Shown: positions 24,355-32,345, counted from the stretch's first letter. The stretch is DNA of 35,475 nucleotides from Planctomycetia bacterium (GCA_005792145.1 SXSS01000133.1:1-35475), one strand, 5' to 3'. Numbers and translations are program-made. The notes: generated from the sequence alone by a model not told the origin.

Positions 24355-25311
24355 TTACCGCCGATACGGTGATTGCGAGGCGCCGAAATCAGAACGATCC
24401 GCAACAGTTGGTGCCGGGTTCATACTGGCAGAATTGGTATTGCCAGGGGAACTGACGCCAATGAGCAATGGAGCTTTCATTCCCAGAGTTGAAATTGGAT
24501 TTCGCTCGACGATCAATCGCAACGCTGCACGCGGTATGGACGGCAAGTTTGTTCCAAGGGCATATGAGTTCAGTGAATAGATCGCTTCGACCGCGGCCGC
24601 AGGAGAGCCGAATGGAAATCCAGAGCCGAAGAAAATCTTGTCCAAGACACCGGCTTCGTGAGCCTGCAGGAGCGATGTATAGAGACGCCAAGATTGCGAA
24701 GCGATTCCGCTGGTGTCCGCATAGATCCCAGAGTGCTTTGCCAACAACGCGATTGTTTCGTCAATCCAAGGCGAACCAATTTCTGAAAGGACAATCTTGA
24801 GTGTGGGGAATGATCGTGCGACTTCATCCCACGGCGCTGGTCGGTCGTATTCCAAGATCATCGCGGGAGTGAGGATTCCAGGACGAGCGACAAAGATGGG
24901 CAAACTTTCGTTCGCGCATCGATCATAAAAACGCATCGCTGTGGAGTGAGTCGGATGAAAGCCTTGGGCAGAAGGAGAAATGTTCACGCCAACTAATCCA
25001 AGTTCCTTGGCATGATCGAGATCGTCCGACCAAGATGGAGACATTGGATCGATTCCAGCAATGCCCGCCAAGCGCTGAGGCTGTCGGCCAACAATGTCGG
25101 CAATAAATTCGTGGGGGATGACCGCAGAAAGTGCTTGGGACTTGAAACCGTGGACCAATGCGCAACCGATGCAGTCGATCGCACGAGTGTGTGCGCCGAT
25201 GGTCCCGTCAAAGCCACCGGGTCGTCGGGTTCCGCTGCGAATTCCTTCCGCCAACTCGAAACCGAGTTGTTCGGGGGAATGCCAAGCGCGTGTCAGGACG
25301 TCGAAAATCAT
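24355..25311 (-). CDS. Amidohydrolase-2 family protein lacking metal ligands (probable pseudoenzyme)
   Basis: This 318-residue protein fits the amidohydrolase-2 (PF04909-like, ACMSD-type) TIM barrel: the order of motifs, SLPIFVARPG, IYADTSGIAS and KIFFGSGFPFGSP correspond to family blocks. In active members those blocks read DxHxH, PVxxHxG, H in the LxHxG block, and FGSDxPF, and the His and Asp ligate the metal. Here the first block reads FDVLTRAWH, the second IFVARPG, the third VLSEIGSPW and the last FGSGFPF, so all ligands I can place are replaced. It is therefore unlikely to hydrolyse by the usual chemistry. TATACT (25323-25328) lies 11 nt before the ATG. It sits between ubiE and the lipoprotein gene. 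Confidence 0.78.
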   Translation of the reverse strand: MIFDVLTRAWHSPEQLGFELAEGIRSGTRRPGGFDGTIGAHTRAIDCIGCALVHGFKSQALSAVIPHEFIADIVGRQPQRLAGIAGIDPMSPSWSDDLDHAKELGLVGVNISPSAQGFHPTHSTAMRFYDRCANESLPIFVARPGILTPAMILEYDRPAPWDEVARSFPTLKIVLSEIGSPWIDETIALLAKHSGIYADTSGIASQSWRLYTSLLQAHEAGVLDKIFFGSGFPFGSPAAAVEAIYSLNSYALGTNLPSIPRAALRLIVERNPISTLGMKAPLLIGVSSPGNTNSASMNPAPTVADRSDFGASQSPYRR

Positions 25312-25339
25312 GGTCTGTTTACAGTATAACCAATTTGGC

Positions 25340-26167
25340 TCAAAGAGCGACCTGTCCGATAGAAATCACACATGTACCCATCGTCAACTCATGCTGAATA
25401 ACTTTGGAAAACCCAACTGAAATCAGTTGAGCCGAAAGTTGCTTTGGGTCAAGAAAAGTTTCGACTGAGCGCGGGAGATATCGATAAGCGCCGGAGCCGT
25501 CGCGGGCGAGGATGGTCGCTGTCCACGGCATGATGTGATTGGTGTAAAGATTGTGAAAAAAGCGCACAAAAGCAGATGGTGGCTGGGCGAATTCCAGAAT
25601 GACCAGACGACCGCCTGGGCGCAGAACGCGCCTGAATTCTTGGATTGCCTTGAGAGGATCGGCAACGTTGCGAATTCCAAAGGCGATTGAGACGATGTCA
25701 AATGATTGGTCTGGATATGGCAACGACTGCGCATCGCCATCAACATATTGAATCTCTGCGATGCGTCCGCCGATTCGAGAGGCTTTGCTTCGTGCATAGT
25801 CCAACATTGCCGGCGTGTAGTCGAGCCCGATGACCTTGCCCGCGCCGGCTGATACGAAAGCTTGCGCAAGATCTCCAGTGCCGCACGCGACATCAAGCAC
25901 TGTGTCTGCGTGAACTGGATTGGCAAGACGAACAGCCTTCCTTCTCCACGACTGGTCGAGCCAGAAAGAATGCACACGATTATTGATGTCGTACGCGTGA
26001 GCGATTGCAGTGAACATTTCTCGAACACGCTCCGCCTTGTCGGTTCGACCGTGCGGATTTCCTTTGAGCGCATTCGCGTCCCAACCAGAAGATTTCGCGT
26101 CTGGCAAGCTCATTGAAACTTTTTCATCATCTTCTGCGATGCGTTGAATATCACTCTGAGGTGCCAT
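25340..26167 (-). CDS. ubiE: Demethylmenaquinone/ubiquinone C-methyltransferase (UbiE/MenG)
   Basis: This SAM-dependent methyltransferase adds the ring methyl group in menaquinone (or ubiquinone) synthesis. The 275-residue protein has the UbiE signature regions: MFTAIAHAYDINNRVHSFWLDQSWRR at about residues 51-76, motif I VLDVACGTGDLA, then YVDGDAQSLPYPDQSFDIVSIAFGIRN and RVLRPGGRLVILEF, so the SAM pocket is complete. The N-terminal 45 residues are extended compared with the usual 230-250-residue proteins; an in-frame Met at residue 19 is an alternative start. AGGA lies 7 nt before the ATG at 26167, which favours that start. It diverges from the B12-fold gene across a 115-bp spacer and leads the minus-strand group. 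Confidence 0.95.
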   Translation of the reverse strand: MAPQSDIQRIAEDDEKVSMSLPDAKSSGWDANALKGNPHGRTDKAERVREMFTAIAHAYDINNRVHSFWLDQSWRRKAVRLANPVHADTVLDVACGTGDLAQAFVSAGAGKVIGLDYTPAMLDYARSKASRIGGRIAEIQYVDGDAQSLPYPDQSFDIVSIAFGIRNVADPLKAIQEFRRVLRPGGRLVILEFAQPPSAFVRFFHNLYTNHIMPWTATILARDGSGAYRYLPRSVETFLDPKQLSAQLISVGFSKVIQHELTMGTCVISIGQVAL

Positions 26168-26282
26168 TTCATGATCCTAGCCTCAGATAGTGTGCCTGAT
26201 AAATGATCTTTAAGGTGCGGATAACGCTTTTGCTGGTCAATTTTTGCGTCATATTTGTATTCGCACAAGGGCGGACGATGAG

Positions 26283-27029
26283 ATGTGCATGACCAACGCA
26301 ACAAAGAACGTGCAAATGAATTCGGAACTTGCCCTTGAGAGACTTCTTCAACTTTGTGTTTCAGGAGACCGAGTTGCAACAAGAACATTCATACAGCAAG
26401 TGCAATTGCACGGATACACGTCGATGCAACTCTCCAATGAATTGTATTGGCCCACAATGCAGACGATCTTTCGAATGTGGAGACAAGATCAATTGACCAT
26501 GTTGGCGCACCAATATTCAACGAGAATTCTGCGTATGCTTGTTGATCAAGCTCAGGCTGGATATGAACAAGCGCCACGCAACGGGCGAACTATTCTCTGC
26601 ATCTGCGGTGGAAACGAGTCTGAAGATCTTGCTGGACAATTGTGCAGTGATCTTCTTGAAGCGGGTGGTTATGAAATTTTCTTCGCAGCAGGTGGTGTTG
26701 CCAATGATGAACTTTTATCAGAGATCGGACAACGCCGACCAGATGCGGTCGTTGTCTTCGCGGCATCCGCTGCGGATGCGCCAAAGATTCGAAGTCTGAT
26801 TGATAACGTTCGCAGCAGAGAGGCGAACCCAGGAATGCCAATCATTTGCGGTGGAGGGGTCTTCGCAAGAGCGCCAGGACTGGCTGAAGAAATTGGCGCA
26901 GATGCGACGGCTGATGATCCATTCGCAGTCGAACGAATGGTCCGCGGCGCGCTGGCATCGCCCCAAACAAGGGCTGCGCCAGTCGCAGTTCCAGTCGCTT
27001 CGCTTCGTCGCCGTGCAGCCGTAGCATGA
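26283..27029 (+). CDS. B12-binding-fold protein lacking the cobalamin histidine motif
   Basis: The protein is 248 residues from the ATG at 26283 (AAGGG is 11 nt upstream; ATG codons at 26289 and 26313 are alternatives, and a TTG at 26244 is less likely). It has an N-terminal helical part (about residues 10-80) like the helical cap of B12-binding modules. A Rossmann-like domain follows: TILCICGGNESEDLAGQL, then GGYEIFFAAGGVANDELL, RPDAVVVFAAS and PIICGGGVF, then a low-complexity Ala/Pro/Val/Arg tail. In cobalamin-binding members (MetH, MutB, CarH) the first loop is DxHxxG, giving the Co-ligating His. Here it is NESEDL, so classical His-on binding is impossible. It may bind another ligand, bind base-on cobalamin, or be a scaffold. 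It diverges from ubiE and is 5 nt from tilS. Confidence 0.8.
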   Translation: MCMTNATKNVQMNSELALERLLQLCVSGDRVATRTFIQQVQLHGYTSMQLSNELYWPTMQTIFRMWRQDQLTMLAHQYSTRILRMLVDQAQAGYEQAPRNGRTILCICGGNESEDLAGQLCSDLLEAGGYEIFFAAGGVANDELLSEIGQRRPDAVVVFAASAADAPKIRSLIDNVRSREANPGMPIICGGGVFARAPGLAEEIGADATADDPFAVERMVRGALASPQTRAAPVAVPVASLRRRAAVA

Positions 27030-27034
27030 TGTAA

Positions 27035-28045
27035 GTGAAGTCAGCTCCTCCAGATTCGATCATCCTTCGTGCTCGTCGGCATGGACTTTGTGCGGAGTTT
27101 GAGAAGAATCTGAAGCAACGATGCGCTTGGAAAGCGGGGGAAAAACTTCTGATTGGATTGAGCGGTGGTGCGGATTCCACGGCGCTCTTATTGCTCGCCG
27201 CGGTTCTTGCGCAGCGTGATAAAAAAACTTTTGCAATCAATGCGGTCTATGTGCATCATCATTTGAGGATCGCCGCAGATCGTGAAGTGACGCACTGCGC
27301 GAATTTATGCCAGCAGTTAGGGATTGCATTTTCTGCGGTTGATGTTCATCCGACCCGTGGGAAAAGCGGGCTTGCAGCTGATGCGCGTCGGTTGCGTCAT
27401 GCGGCACTCGCAGATTGCGCTGTGAAGTCCGATTCAAAATGGATTTTGTTGGCTCATCACAGCGACGATGTTCTTGAAACGCTCTTGATGCGTATTGGTC
27501 GAGGCGCTGGGAACAGAGGATTGACGACGATTCCTTGGGTGAGGAGATCTGCTCCAAAGAGTTCAATACAAGTTGCTCGCCCATTGCTTTCGATCACGCG
27601 CGCACAGATTGAAGAGTTCTGTCGACACTGCGAAGTTGCTTGGTGCGATGACGCGAGCAATTCGAATGTCAAGTCGGCGCGTGGACTTTTGAGAGATCAG
27701 ATTGTGCCGACATTGCGTGAGCGCTGGCCAGGTATCGCACATCATGCTTTGCTTGCATCCGAGGCTGCTCGCAGTGGTGAGTGGGCACTGAAACAAATCG
27801 CATCATTGGAAGGTTGGACAAATTCCAAAATCCCTAGAAAACTGCTGAAATCTCGAGGACCAGAGCTTTCGGCAGCGCTCTTGGCAAACGCACTAAGACA
27901 GCGGTCAATCCCAATTTCGCTGCGAATGATTCGGCAAGTTGTTGCCGCGGCGTGTGATCGAACTGTGCGTCCGCGATTCTTTCACGAAGAGGGGGTCAGG
28001 ATTTCGCTCAATGCACGCGAATTGAGCATTTCACTTGGCGAATGA
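27035..28045 (+). CDS. tilS: tRNA(Ile)-lysidine synthetase (TilS)
   Basis: TilS converts C34 of the tRNA-Ile CAU anticodon to lysidine, so that it reads AUA. This ATP-pyrophosphatase-type enzyme has the PP-loop IGLSGGADSTALL (about residues 39-52) and AVYVHHHLR and LLAHHSDDVLETLLMRIGRGAG (family core). The C-terminal part is shorter than in E. coli (432 residues) but 336 residues fits the compact PVC/Gram-positive form. The start is GTG at 27035, 5 nt after the B12-fold gene's stop, so coupling is likely. No Shine-Dalgarno sequence is obvious. It ends 34 nt from the convergent thioredoxin-like gene; no terminator hairpin is visible. Confidence 0.94.
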   Translation: MKSAPPDSIILRARRHGLCAEFEKNLKQRCAWKAGEKLLIGLSGGADSTALLLLAAVLAQRDKKTFAINAVYVHHHLRIAADREVTHCANLCQQLGIAFSAVDVHPTRGKSGLAADARRLRHAALADCAVKSDSKWILLAHHSDDVLETLLMRIGRGAGNRGLTTIPWVRRSAPKSSIQVARPLLSITRAQIEEFCRHCEVAWCDDASNSNVKSARGLLRDQIVPTLRERWPGIAHHALLASEAARSGEWALKQIASLEGWTNSKIPRKLLKSRGPELSAALLANALRQRSIPISLRMIRQVVAAACDRTVRPRFFHEEGVRISLNARELSISLGE

Positions 28046-28079
28046 TGAATCGAGTCGAAGCAAACGAAACTGAAGCGAT

Positions 28080-29036
28080 TTATGGCGCAGGCGCTAGGGA
28101 AGTTGGCGCAACTGTTGGTTCGCCCAAGCAGGTTTTCCAATCGCTTTCGGTTGCACAAATGACACGTCCTTCTTCGACTACTAAAACCGTCGGCGGCTTC
28201 AAGACATAAAGTTTGCCTTCTGGCAATTTCAGCCGCTGGCATCCTTCGCAAGGAACTGGTCCTAGGTCGTCGCCAATGAGAGCGGTTGTGCCTGGAGCTT
28301 GTGGGATTTCAATGGCGATCACTTTGACATCTGGGCGCGCGACGGTGAAATAGTTTTCGAAAAGTTCTCTGCAGTGATTGCATTCTGGGTAGTACAAAAT
28401 GATGATGCATCGACCTTCGAGGGTGAGCGCTGTGAGTATCGGCAGGAGTCTGGAAAGCCCTGTGTCGGGCAGCGTTCGTCCTTGCCACTGCACATAATCA
28501 AGCACGACGCTGTCTTTGCCGGTCTCCTGTGGTCTTGGTGATGATGTGATTGCAACTGGAATTCTCAGTGAAATTCCAATAGCGATGACCCAGACGGAGA
28601 AGATTCCGGCGCCAATCCAGAATGCGCTGCGAGATGGCGCAACTTCGACTGCTTTGGATCGATCGATGATCAAGTACAGCCCAAGTGCGACCACGAGTCC
28701 GACTGCGGGAAAGAGCAACGGTGCAAAACCTGCGCCAGCGGGTGTTGATGCCATCACTGATGCAATAGTCGCGACGCAGAAAAATGCGTATGTCACCAAT
28801 CCGAATCGTGAGAAGAACGAACCAATCTTTGGCCTCCTGCCGAAAAGCAAGAGTGAAACTGCAACTGCAAAGAGAACGCCGATCAGCAACTGAGCCGTCG
28901 CAATTTCTGTAAGCCCAAATCTCTTTCCGACATTGCCCGTCCATACTGGCATCCATGCAGATCCGCCCACGATCCACCCAATGGCGGTGATGATCAACAG
29001 GAGCGGTGTCAGAAATCGAAGAGTGAAATGTGTCAT
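28080..29036 (-). CDS. Polytopic membrane protein with CxxC thioredoxin-like C-terminal domain (A)
   Basis: This 318-residue protein has about five hydrophobic helices in the first 160 residues (around 8-24, 46-65, 80-95, 103-124, 138-158). A C-terminal domain of about 140 residues follows. It holds ILYYPECNHCRELFENYF (C219, C222), a thioredoxin-type CxxC after a beta strand, then PCEGCQRLKLPEGKLYVL (C263, C266), a second CxxC. The neighbour at 29070 carries a clearly related domain. I know no family with this second motif. It is probably a membrane-linked redox protein acting outside the cytoplasm (inferred). It lies 33 nt from gene B on the same strand. No Shine-Dalgarno sequence is seen; the region between is AT-rich. 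Confidence 0.82.
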   Translation of the reverse strand: MTHFTLRFLTPLLLIITAIGWIVGGSAWMPVWTGNVGKRFGLTEIATAQLLIGVLFAVAVSLLLFGRRPKIGSFFSRFGLVTYAFFCVATIASVMASTPAGAGFAPLLFPAVGLVVALGLYLIIDRSKAVEVAPSRSAFWIGAGIFSVWVIAIGISLRIPVAITSSPRPQETGKDSVVLDYVQWQGRTLPDTGLSRLLPILTALTLEGRCIIILYYPECNHCRELFENYFTVARPDVKVIAIEIPQAPGTTALIGDDLGPVPCEGCQRLKLPEGKLYVLKPPTVLVVEEGRVICATESDWKTCLGEPTVAPTSLAPAP

Positions 29037-29069
29037 TTGAAAATAAATTTTCTTGAGTCTAATAGAAAA

Positions 29070-30188
29070 TTATGGGGCGATGCAACGCTCGACTGCAGCA
29101 TGGTCTTCAGGATCCGTCACGACAATTGTGACGATTCCGTCGACGACTTTTAACAAGACGGGCGTGGTCAAAACATAGTCCGGTCCCTTGAAAAGTTTCC
29201 GCTGTTGACATTCAGAACAGGGCATTTCTAATGAAGCCGCGGGATCAGTGTCTGGAATAGCAATCGTCAATGTTGGAGTATTCAACGGGCCAGAAAAATA
29301 TTTCTGCAGAAGCTCGTGGCAATGTTCGCAGTCTTCTCTATAGAACATAACGAACCAAGTTCCGGTGTTGATGGATGCGGGAGGAGCTGGAGTCATCAGG
29401 CGAGCCATATCTTGCGAATCCAATCGAACTCCGACCCACTTTGCAAATTCTGGAACGTAATAAGGAGCAGCTTTCTGGGGAAAGCCAGGCCAAGTGAGTG
29501 GTGGAGTTGGTGTTGTGGAGAGTGTTGATGGCAGTGTTGTCGCCGCACTTGTTTCAGGCGTGGTTGCAGGCGTGGTTGCATCAGGAGAAACTGCGGTTTG
29601 GTTGGATTCAGCTTGAGCAACATCTGTAGGCATCTCAATCTCTGCGCGATTTGGAACAAGGGACACGATGCACAAGGAAATCACCCCAAGAACCGCACAA
29701 CTAGGCAATCCAAATCGGATCGATATGTCGGGCGTCATCTTTGTTCGCTTCGACAAGAGAGCAACGATGAGAAGTGTCGCGTCGATTCCCAGCATCATGA
29801 CTGGATTGGGGCCGCTCGCTCCAAAGCATCCGCAAGAACCTTTCATTGCTTGTGCAAATCCACCCTTTTGGAATTCTGGCCAAATCATTGAAAGCAGGAT
29901 GATGCAGAAAAGAGACATCACAGCAATTGCGATAGTGCGCGCAAGTCGTGGCATGCACAACATGGCGGCGACAAGCACAAATTCACTCAGAATGATCAGC
30001 CGTGTCGCACTATCAAGCCACGCAGTTCCGGTGAGCCAGAACATCCCATCCATGCTCTGCAACGCAGACAAGACTGGCGGCGGAAGCAACTTTGGATTGC
30101 GTTCAATCAGTTTATAAATCGCACCTGCCAACAACCAAAGTGGAATCACAAGTCGACAGATGTAAAAGTAAAGGCGATGGCGGGTCAT
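29070..30188 (-). CDS. DoxX/MauE-like membrane protein with CxxC thioredoxin-like C-terminal domain (B)
   Basis: This 372-residue protein has an N-terminal four- to five-helix bundle (about 10-27, 64-80, 84-103, 131-146, 158-178) with CGCFG (C119, C121), a motif of MauE/DoxX-type proteins. MauE members work with thioredoxin-like partners in disulfide handling. A Thr/Pro/Ala-rich linker (about 185-235) leads to a domain with MFYREDCEHCHELLQKYF (C287, C290) and PCSECQQRKLFKGPDYVL (C324, C327), matching protein A in motif order and spacing. It is probably a membrane disulfide oxidoreductase or quinone-linked redox protein (inferred). It lies 85 nt downstream of gmhA on the same strand. The ATG at 30188 has no Shine-Dalgarno sequence. 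Confidence 0.82.
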   Translation of the reverse strand: MTRHRLYFYICRLVIPLWLLAGAIYKLIERNPKLLPPPVLSALQSMDGMFWLTGTAWLDSATRLIILSEFVLVAAMLCMPRLARTIAIAVMSLFCIILLSMIWPEFQKGGFAQAMKGSCGCFGASGPNPVMMLGIDATLLIVALLSKRTKMTPDISIRFGLPSCAVLGVISLCIVSLVPNRAEIEMPTDVAQAESNQTAVSPDATTPATTPETSAATTLPSTLSTTPTPPLTWPGFPQKAAPYYVPEFAKWVGVRLDSQDMARLMTPAPPASINTGTWFVMFYREDCEHCHELLQKYFSGPLNTPTLTIAIPDTDPAASLEMPCSECQQRKLFKGPDYVLTTPVLLKVVDGIVTIVVTDPEDHAAVERCIAP

Positions 30189-30273
30189 AGTCGTGGTTTT
30201 CTATCTTTTATTCGCAGGAAGTTCGCTCTCTGCTCGGTGGAATCGGCAATCGGTTCGTTCGTATTCGACAACT

Positions 30274-30852
30274 TTAAGCAGGTTCGAGGCTTTCACAAAG
30301 AATATGGATGATCATTTGATGGATCTCTTGGACAGCAGCTCCATCGACTCCAGAGACAACGAGTGAAAGGTCGCACAAGGCACGGGCTTTTCCGCCGTCT
30401 GATCCCAAGAGTCCGATGGTTCCTGCGCCCCGCGCTCGTGCTGCTTCAAGAGCGCGAAGAATATTTGGACTATTTCCAGATGTCGAGAGAACGATCAGTT
30501 GATCTCCCTTCGAAGCAAGCGCTTCGATTTGACGGGAATAGATGTGATCGAATCCGAAGTCGTTGGCAATGCAAGTCAGCGCAGTCGTGTCGGCGCACAA
30601 GCAGATTGATTTCAGCGGCGCGCGCGAAGTACGATAACGACCGATGAGTTCTTCAGAAAGATGGAGCGCCTCTGCGGCGCTACCGCCATTTCCACACGTC
30701 AAGATCATGTGCCCATTTGCAAGAGCACGTTGCACGTTTTTGATGAGCGCAGTCAGTTCTTGCTGCATGGCACCAAGATTTCCAAGCGCAACTTTCGCTT
30801 GATCAAGTCGATGTTGAATGCAGGCTTCGGCGGTCCGTGCGGAAGGTGACAT
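30274..30852 (-). CDS. gmhA: Phosphoheptose isomerase (GmhA), SIS family
   Basis: GmhA converts sedoheptulose-7-phosphate to D-glycero-D-manno-heptose-7-phosphate, the first step to the LPS core heptose. The 192-residue protein is of usual length and has the SIS-fold signatures CGNGGSAAEALHLSEELIGRY (about residues 53-73), CIANDFGF and LSTSGNSPNILRALEAAR, with VQEIHQMIIHILCE carrying the conserved Glu and His of the active site. The ATG at 30852 has no Shine-Dalgarno sequence, and TAGACT lies 6 nt upstream. Its presence suggests heptose-containing LPS or S-layer glycan; no other heptose genes are in the window. It is divergent from the SRPBCC-SDR gene. Confidence 0.93.
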   Translation of the reverse strand: MSPSARTAEACIQHRLDQAKVALGNLGAMQQELTALIKNVQRALANGHMILTCGNGGSAAEALHLSEELIGRYRTSRAPLKSICLCADTTALTCIANDFGFDHIYSRQIEALASKGDQLIVLSTSGNSPNILRALEAARARGAGTIGLLGSDGGKARALCDLSLVVSGVDGAAVQEIHQMIIHILCESLEPA

Positions 30853-30858
30853 ATTCGC

Positions 30859-30864
30859 AGTCTA
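30859..30864 (-). promoter_or_regulatory. Candidate -10 box for gmhA (TAGACT)
   Basis: TAGACT (TANNNT type) ends exactly 6 nt before the gmhA ATG on the minus strand. No good -35 is seen. The predicted message is leaderless. Confidence 0.35.
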
Positions 30865-30955
30865 GTGTGAATGCGCCTGTTCATCGACCACTCTGGAAAA
30901 GTTTGAGTCTCTGCGCTTCGCTTGGAAAGAGTGGCTAGGCTTCTGTCCCTCGATC

Positions 30956-30960
30956 GGAGG
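30956..30960 (+). promoter_or_regulatory. Ribosome binding site GGAGG pointing to an ATC start
   Basis: GGAGG lies 5 nt before ATC at 30966, in frame with the SRPBCC-SDR gene. The next in-frame ATG (30999) has no such site. No ATG, GTG, TTG or CTG exists in this frame between the stop at 30936-30938 and 30999. Confidence 0.5.
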
Positions 30961-30965
30961 TCAAC

Positions 30966-32345
30966 ATCGCACGACATACTTTTCAACACCAATCTTCAAT
31001 GCCAGCATCGCGATCTGCGCTTTCTGCGTGGCATTTTTCTCCTGGCGCGATCAATCGATTGCTGCCACCATGGCAGGATGTTCGAATCGAGCAGAACGAG
31101 CCGCTTCGTGATGGCTCCCGCACTGTTCTTGGGCTGAAGGTTGGGCCGATGCGGATTCGGTGGATCGCCGTGCATGAGCAAGTCAAGCCTGGCGAACAAT
31201 TTGTTGATCGTTCGCTTCAAGGCCCATTCAAGCACTGGGTGCACGAGCATTCATTCTTGGACAAGGGAGCGCTGCAGAGCGATCTGCGTGACAGCGTCGA
31301 GTATCAGTTGCCGCTCTCTGTCATTTCGGATCTCTTTATGGGCTGGAAGGTTCGCGGCGATCTCGCACAGATGTTTGCCTTCCGACATCGGCGCACAAGA
31401 GACGATCTCGCTCGACATTCACACTATTCAGACCGTCCGCGCAGAACAATTGCGGTGACAGGTTCGACTGGAGCAGTTGGTCGCGCGCTGTGCGCGTTTC
31501 TTTCCACTGGTGGTCATCGAGTGATTCGGCTCGTTCGTGGTGGATCGCCGCTTGGCCAAGATGAAGTTCGCTGGAATCCAACCGGAGAGTGGGATGCAAG
31601 CAAACTTGAAGGTATCGACGCTGTCGTGCATCTTGCCGGAGCAAATATTGCAGAAGGAAGATGGACTCCAGCGCGCAAGAAAGTGATCTTGGAAAGTCGA
31701 GAATTGGGAACTCGCAATTTGAGCGAGGCAATTTCAAGATTGAATCGTCCACCATCGGTGATGGTCAGTGCTTCTGGAGTTGGATTTTATGGCAAACTTC
31801 AAGATGATTTAGTTGATGAAAGTGCGCCAAGCGGCAGTGGTTTTCTGTCGCAAGTGACGCAGGCGTGGGAGTCCGCATTGCAACCAGTCGAGTCTCGCGG
31901 AATTCGCGTTGTTCGAATGCGAATTGGAGTTGTGGTGAATGCGCGGACTGGCGTGATTGGAAGGCTTCGGCTTCCCTTCCTCTTTGGGGCAGGTGGGCGT
32001 GTTGGAAATGGTCGTCAAGGGATGAGTTGGATTCACTTGGATGATCTTGTCGCTGCGATTCAATTCGCAATTGAAGAGAAAACAATTTCAGGAGCTGTGA
32101 ATGCGGTCTCGCCACGACCTGTTGCTCAAATTGATTTTGCTCGAGCTCTTGCAGGGGTGCTTCATCGTCCATGCATCGCGCCATTACCCGCTCCGATCGT
32201 TCGGCTGATCTTTGGAGAGATGGGCAGCGAGCTCTTGCTTTCTGGGCAATTCGTGCATCCAAAAGTTTTGCTTGAAAGTGGTTTTCGATTTGGATATCCA
32301 ACTATTGATGAAGCGCTCCGCTTTGAATTTGGGAAAATCAAATGA
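30966..32345 (+). CDS. SRPBCC domain fused to TIGR01777-type SDR (YfcH-like)
   Basis: This is 459 residues from a proposed ATC start at 30966, or 448 from ATG 30999. An N-terminal SRPBCC (START-like ligand-binding) domain with WHFSPGAINRLLPPW, then FKHWVHEHSF and FAFRHRRTRDDLARH, spans about residues 1-155. The TIGR01777 short-chain dehydrogenase follows: IAVTGSTGAVGRAL is the NAD(P)-binding loop, then VVHLAGANIAEGRWT, VSASGVGFYG and SWIHLDDLV. Known fusions of this kind begin a few residues before an F..xS..P motif. Here HTFQHQSSMP is in frame upstream of the ATG, which supports ATC 30966, 5 nt after GGAGG. The biochemical role of the family is unknown. It overlaps phrB by ATGA; the two commonly occur together in other bacteria. 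Confidence 0.88.
   Translation: MARHTFQHQSSMPASRSALSAWHFSPGAINRLLPPWQDVRIEQNEPLRDGSRTVLGLKVGPMRIRWIAVHEQVKPGEQFVDRSLQGPFKHWVHEHSFLDKGALQSDLRDSVEYQLPLSVISDLFMGWKVRGDLAQMFAFRHRRTRDDLARHSHYSDRPRRTIAVTGSTGAVGRALCAFLSTGGHRVIRLVRGGSPLGQDEVRWNPTGEWDASKLEGIDAVVHLAGANIAEGRWTPARKKVILESRELGTRNLSEAISRLNRPPSVMVSASGVGFYGKLQDDLVDESAPSGSGFLSQVTQAWESALQPVESRGIRVVRMRIGVVVNARTGVIGRLRLPFLFGAGGRVGNGRQGMSWIHLDDLVAAIQFAIEEKTISGAVNAVSPRPVAQIDFARALAGVLHRPCIAPLPAPIVRLIFGEMGSELLLSGQFVHPKVLLESGFRFGYPTIDEALRFEFGKIK

Noticed and set aside
28046-28079. Terminator between tilS and thioredoxin-like gene A
   Set aside because: The short gap has no stem and no T-run.
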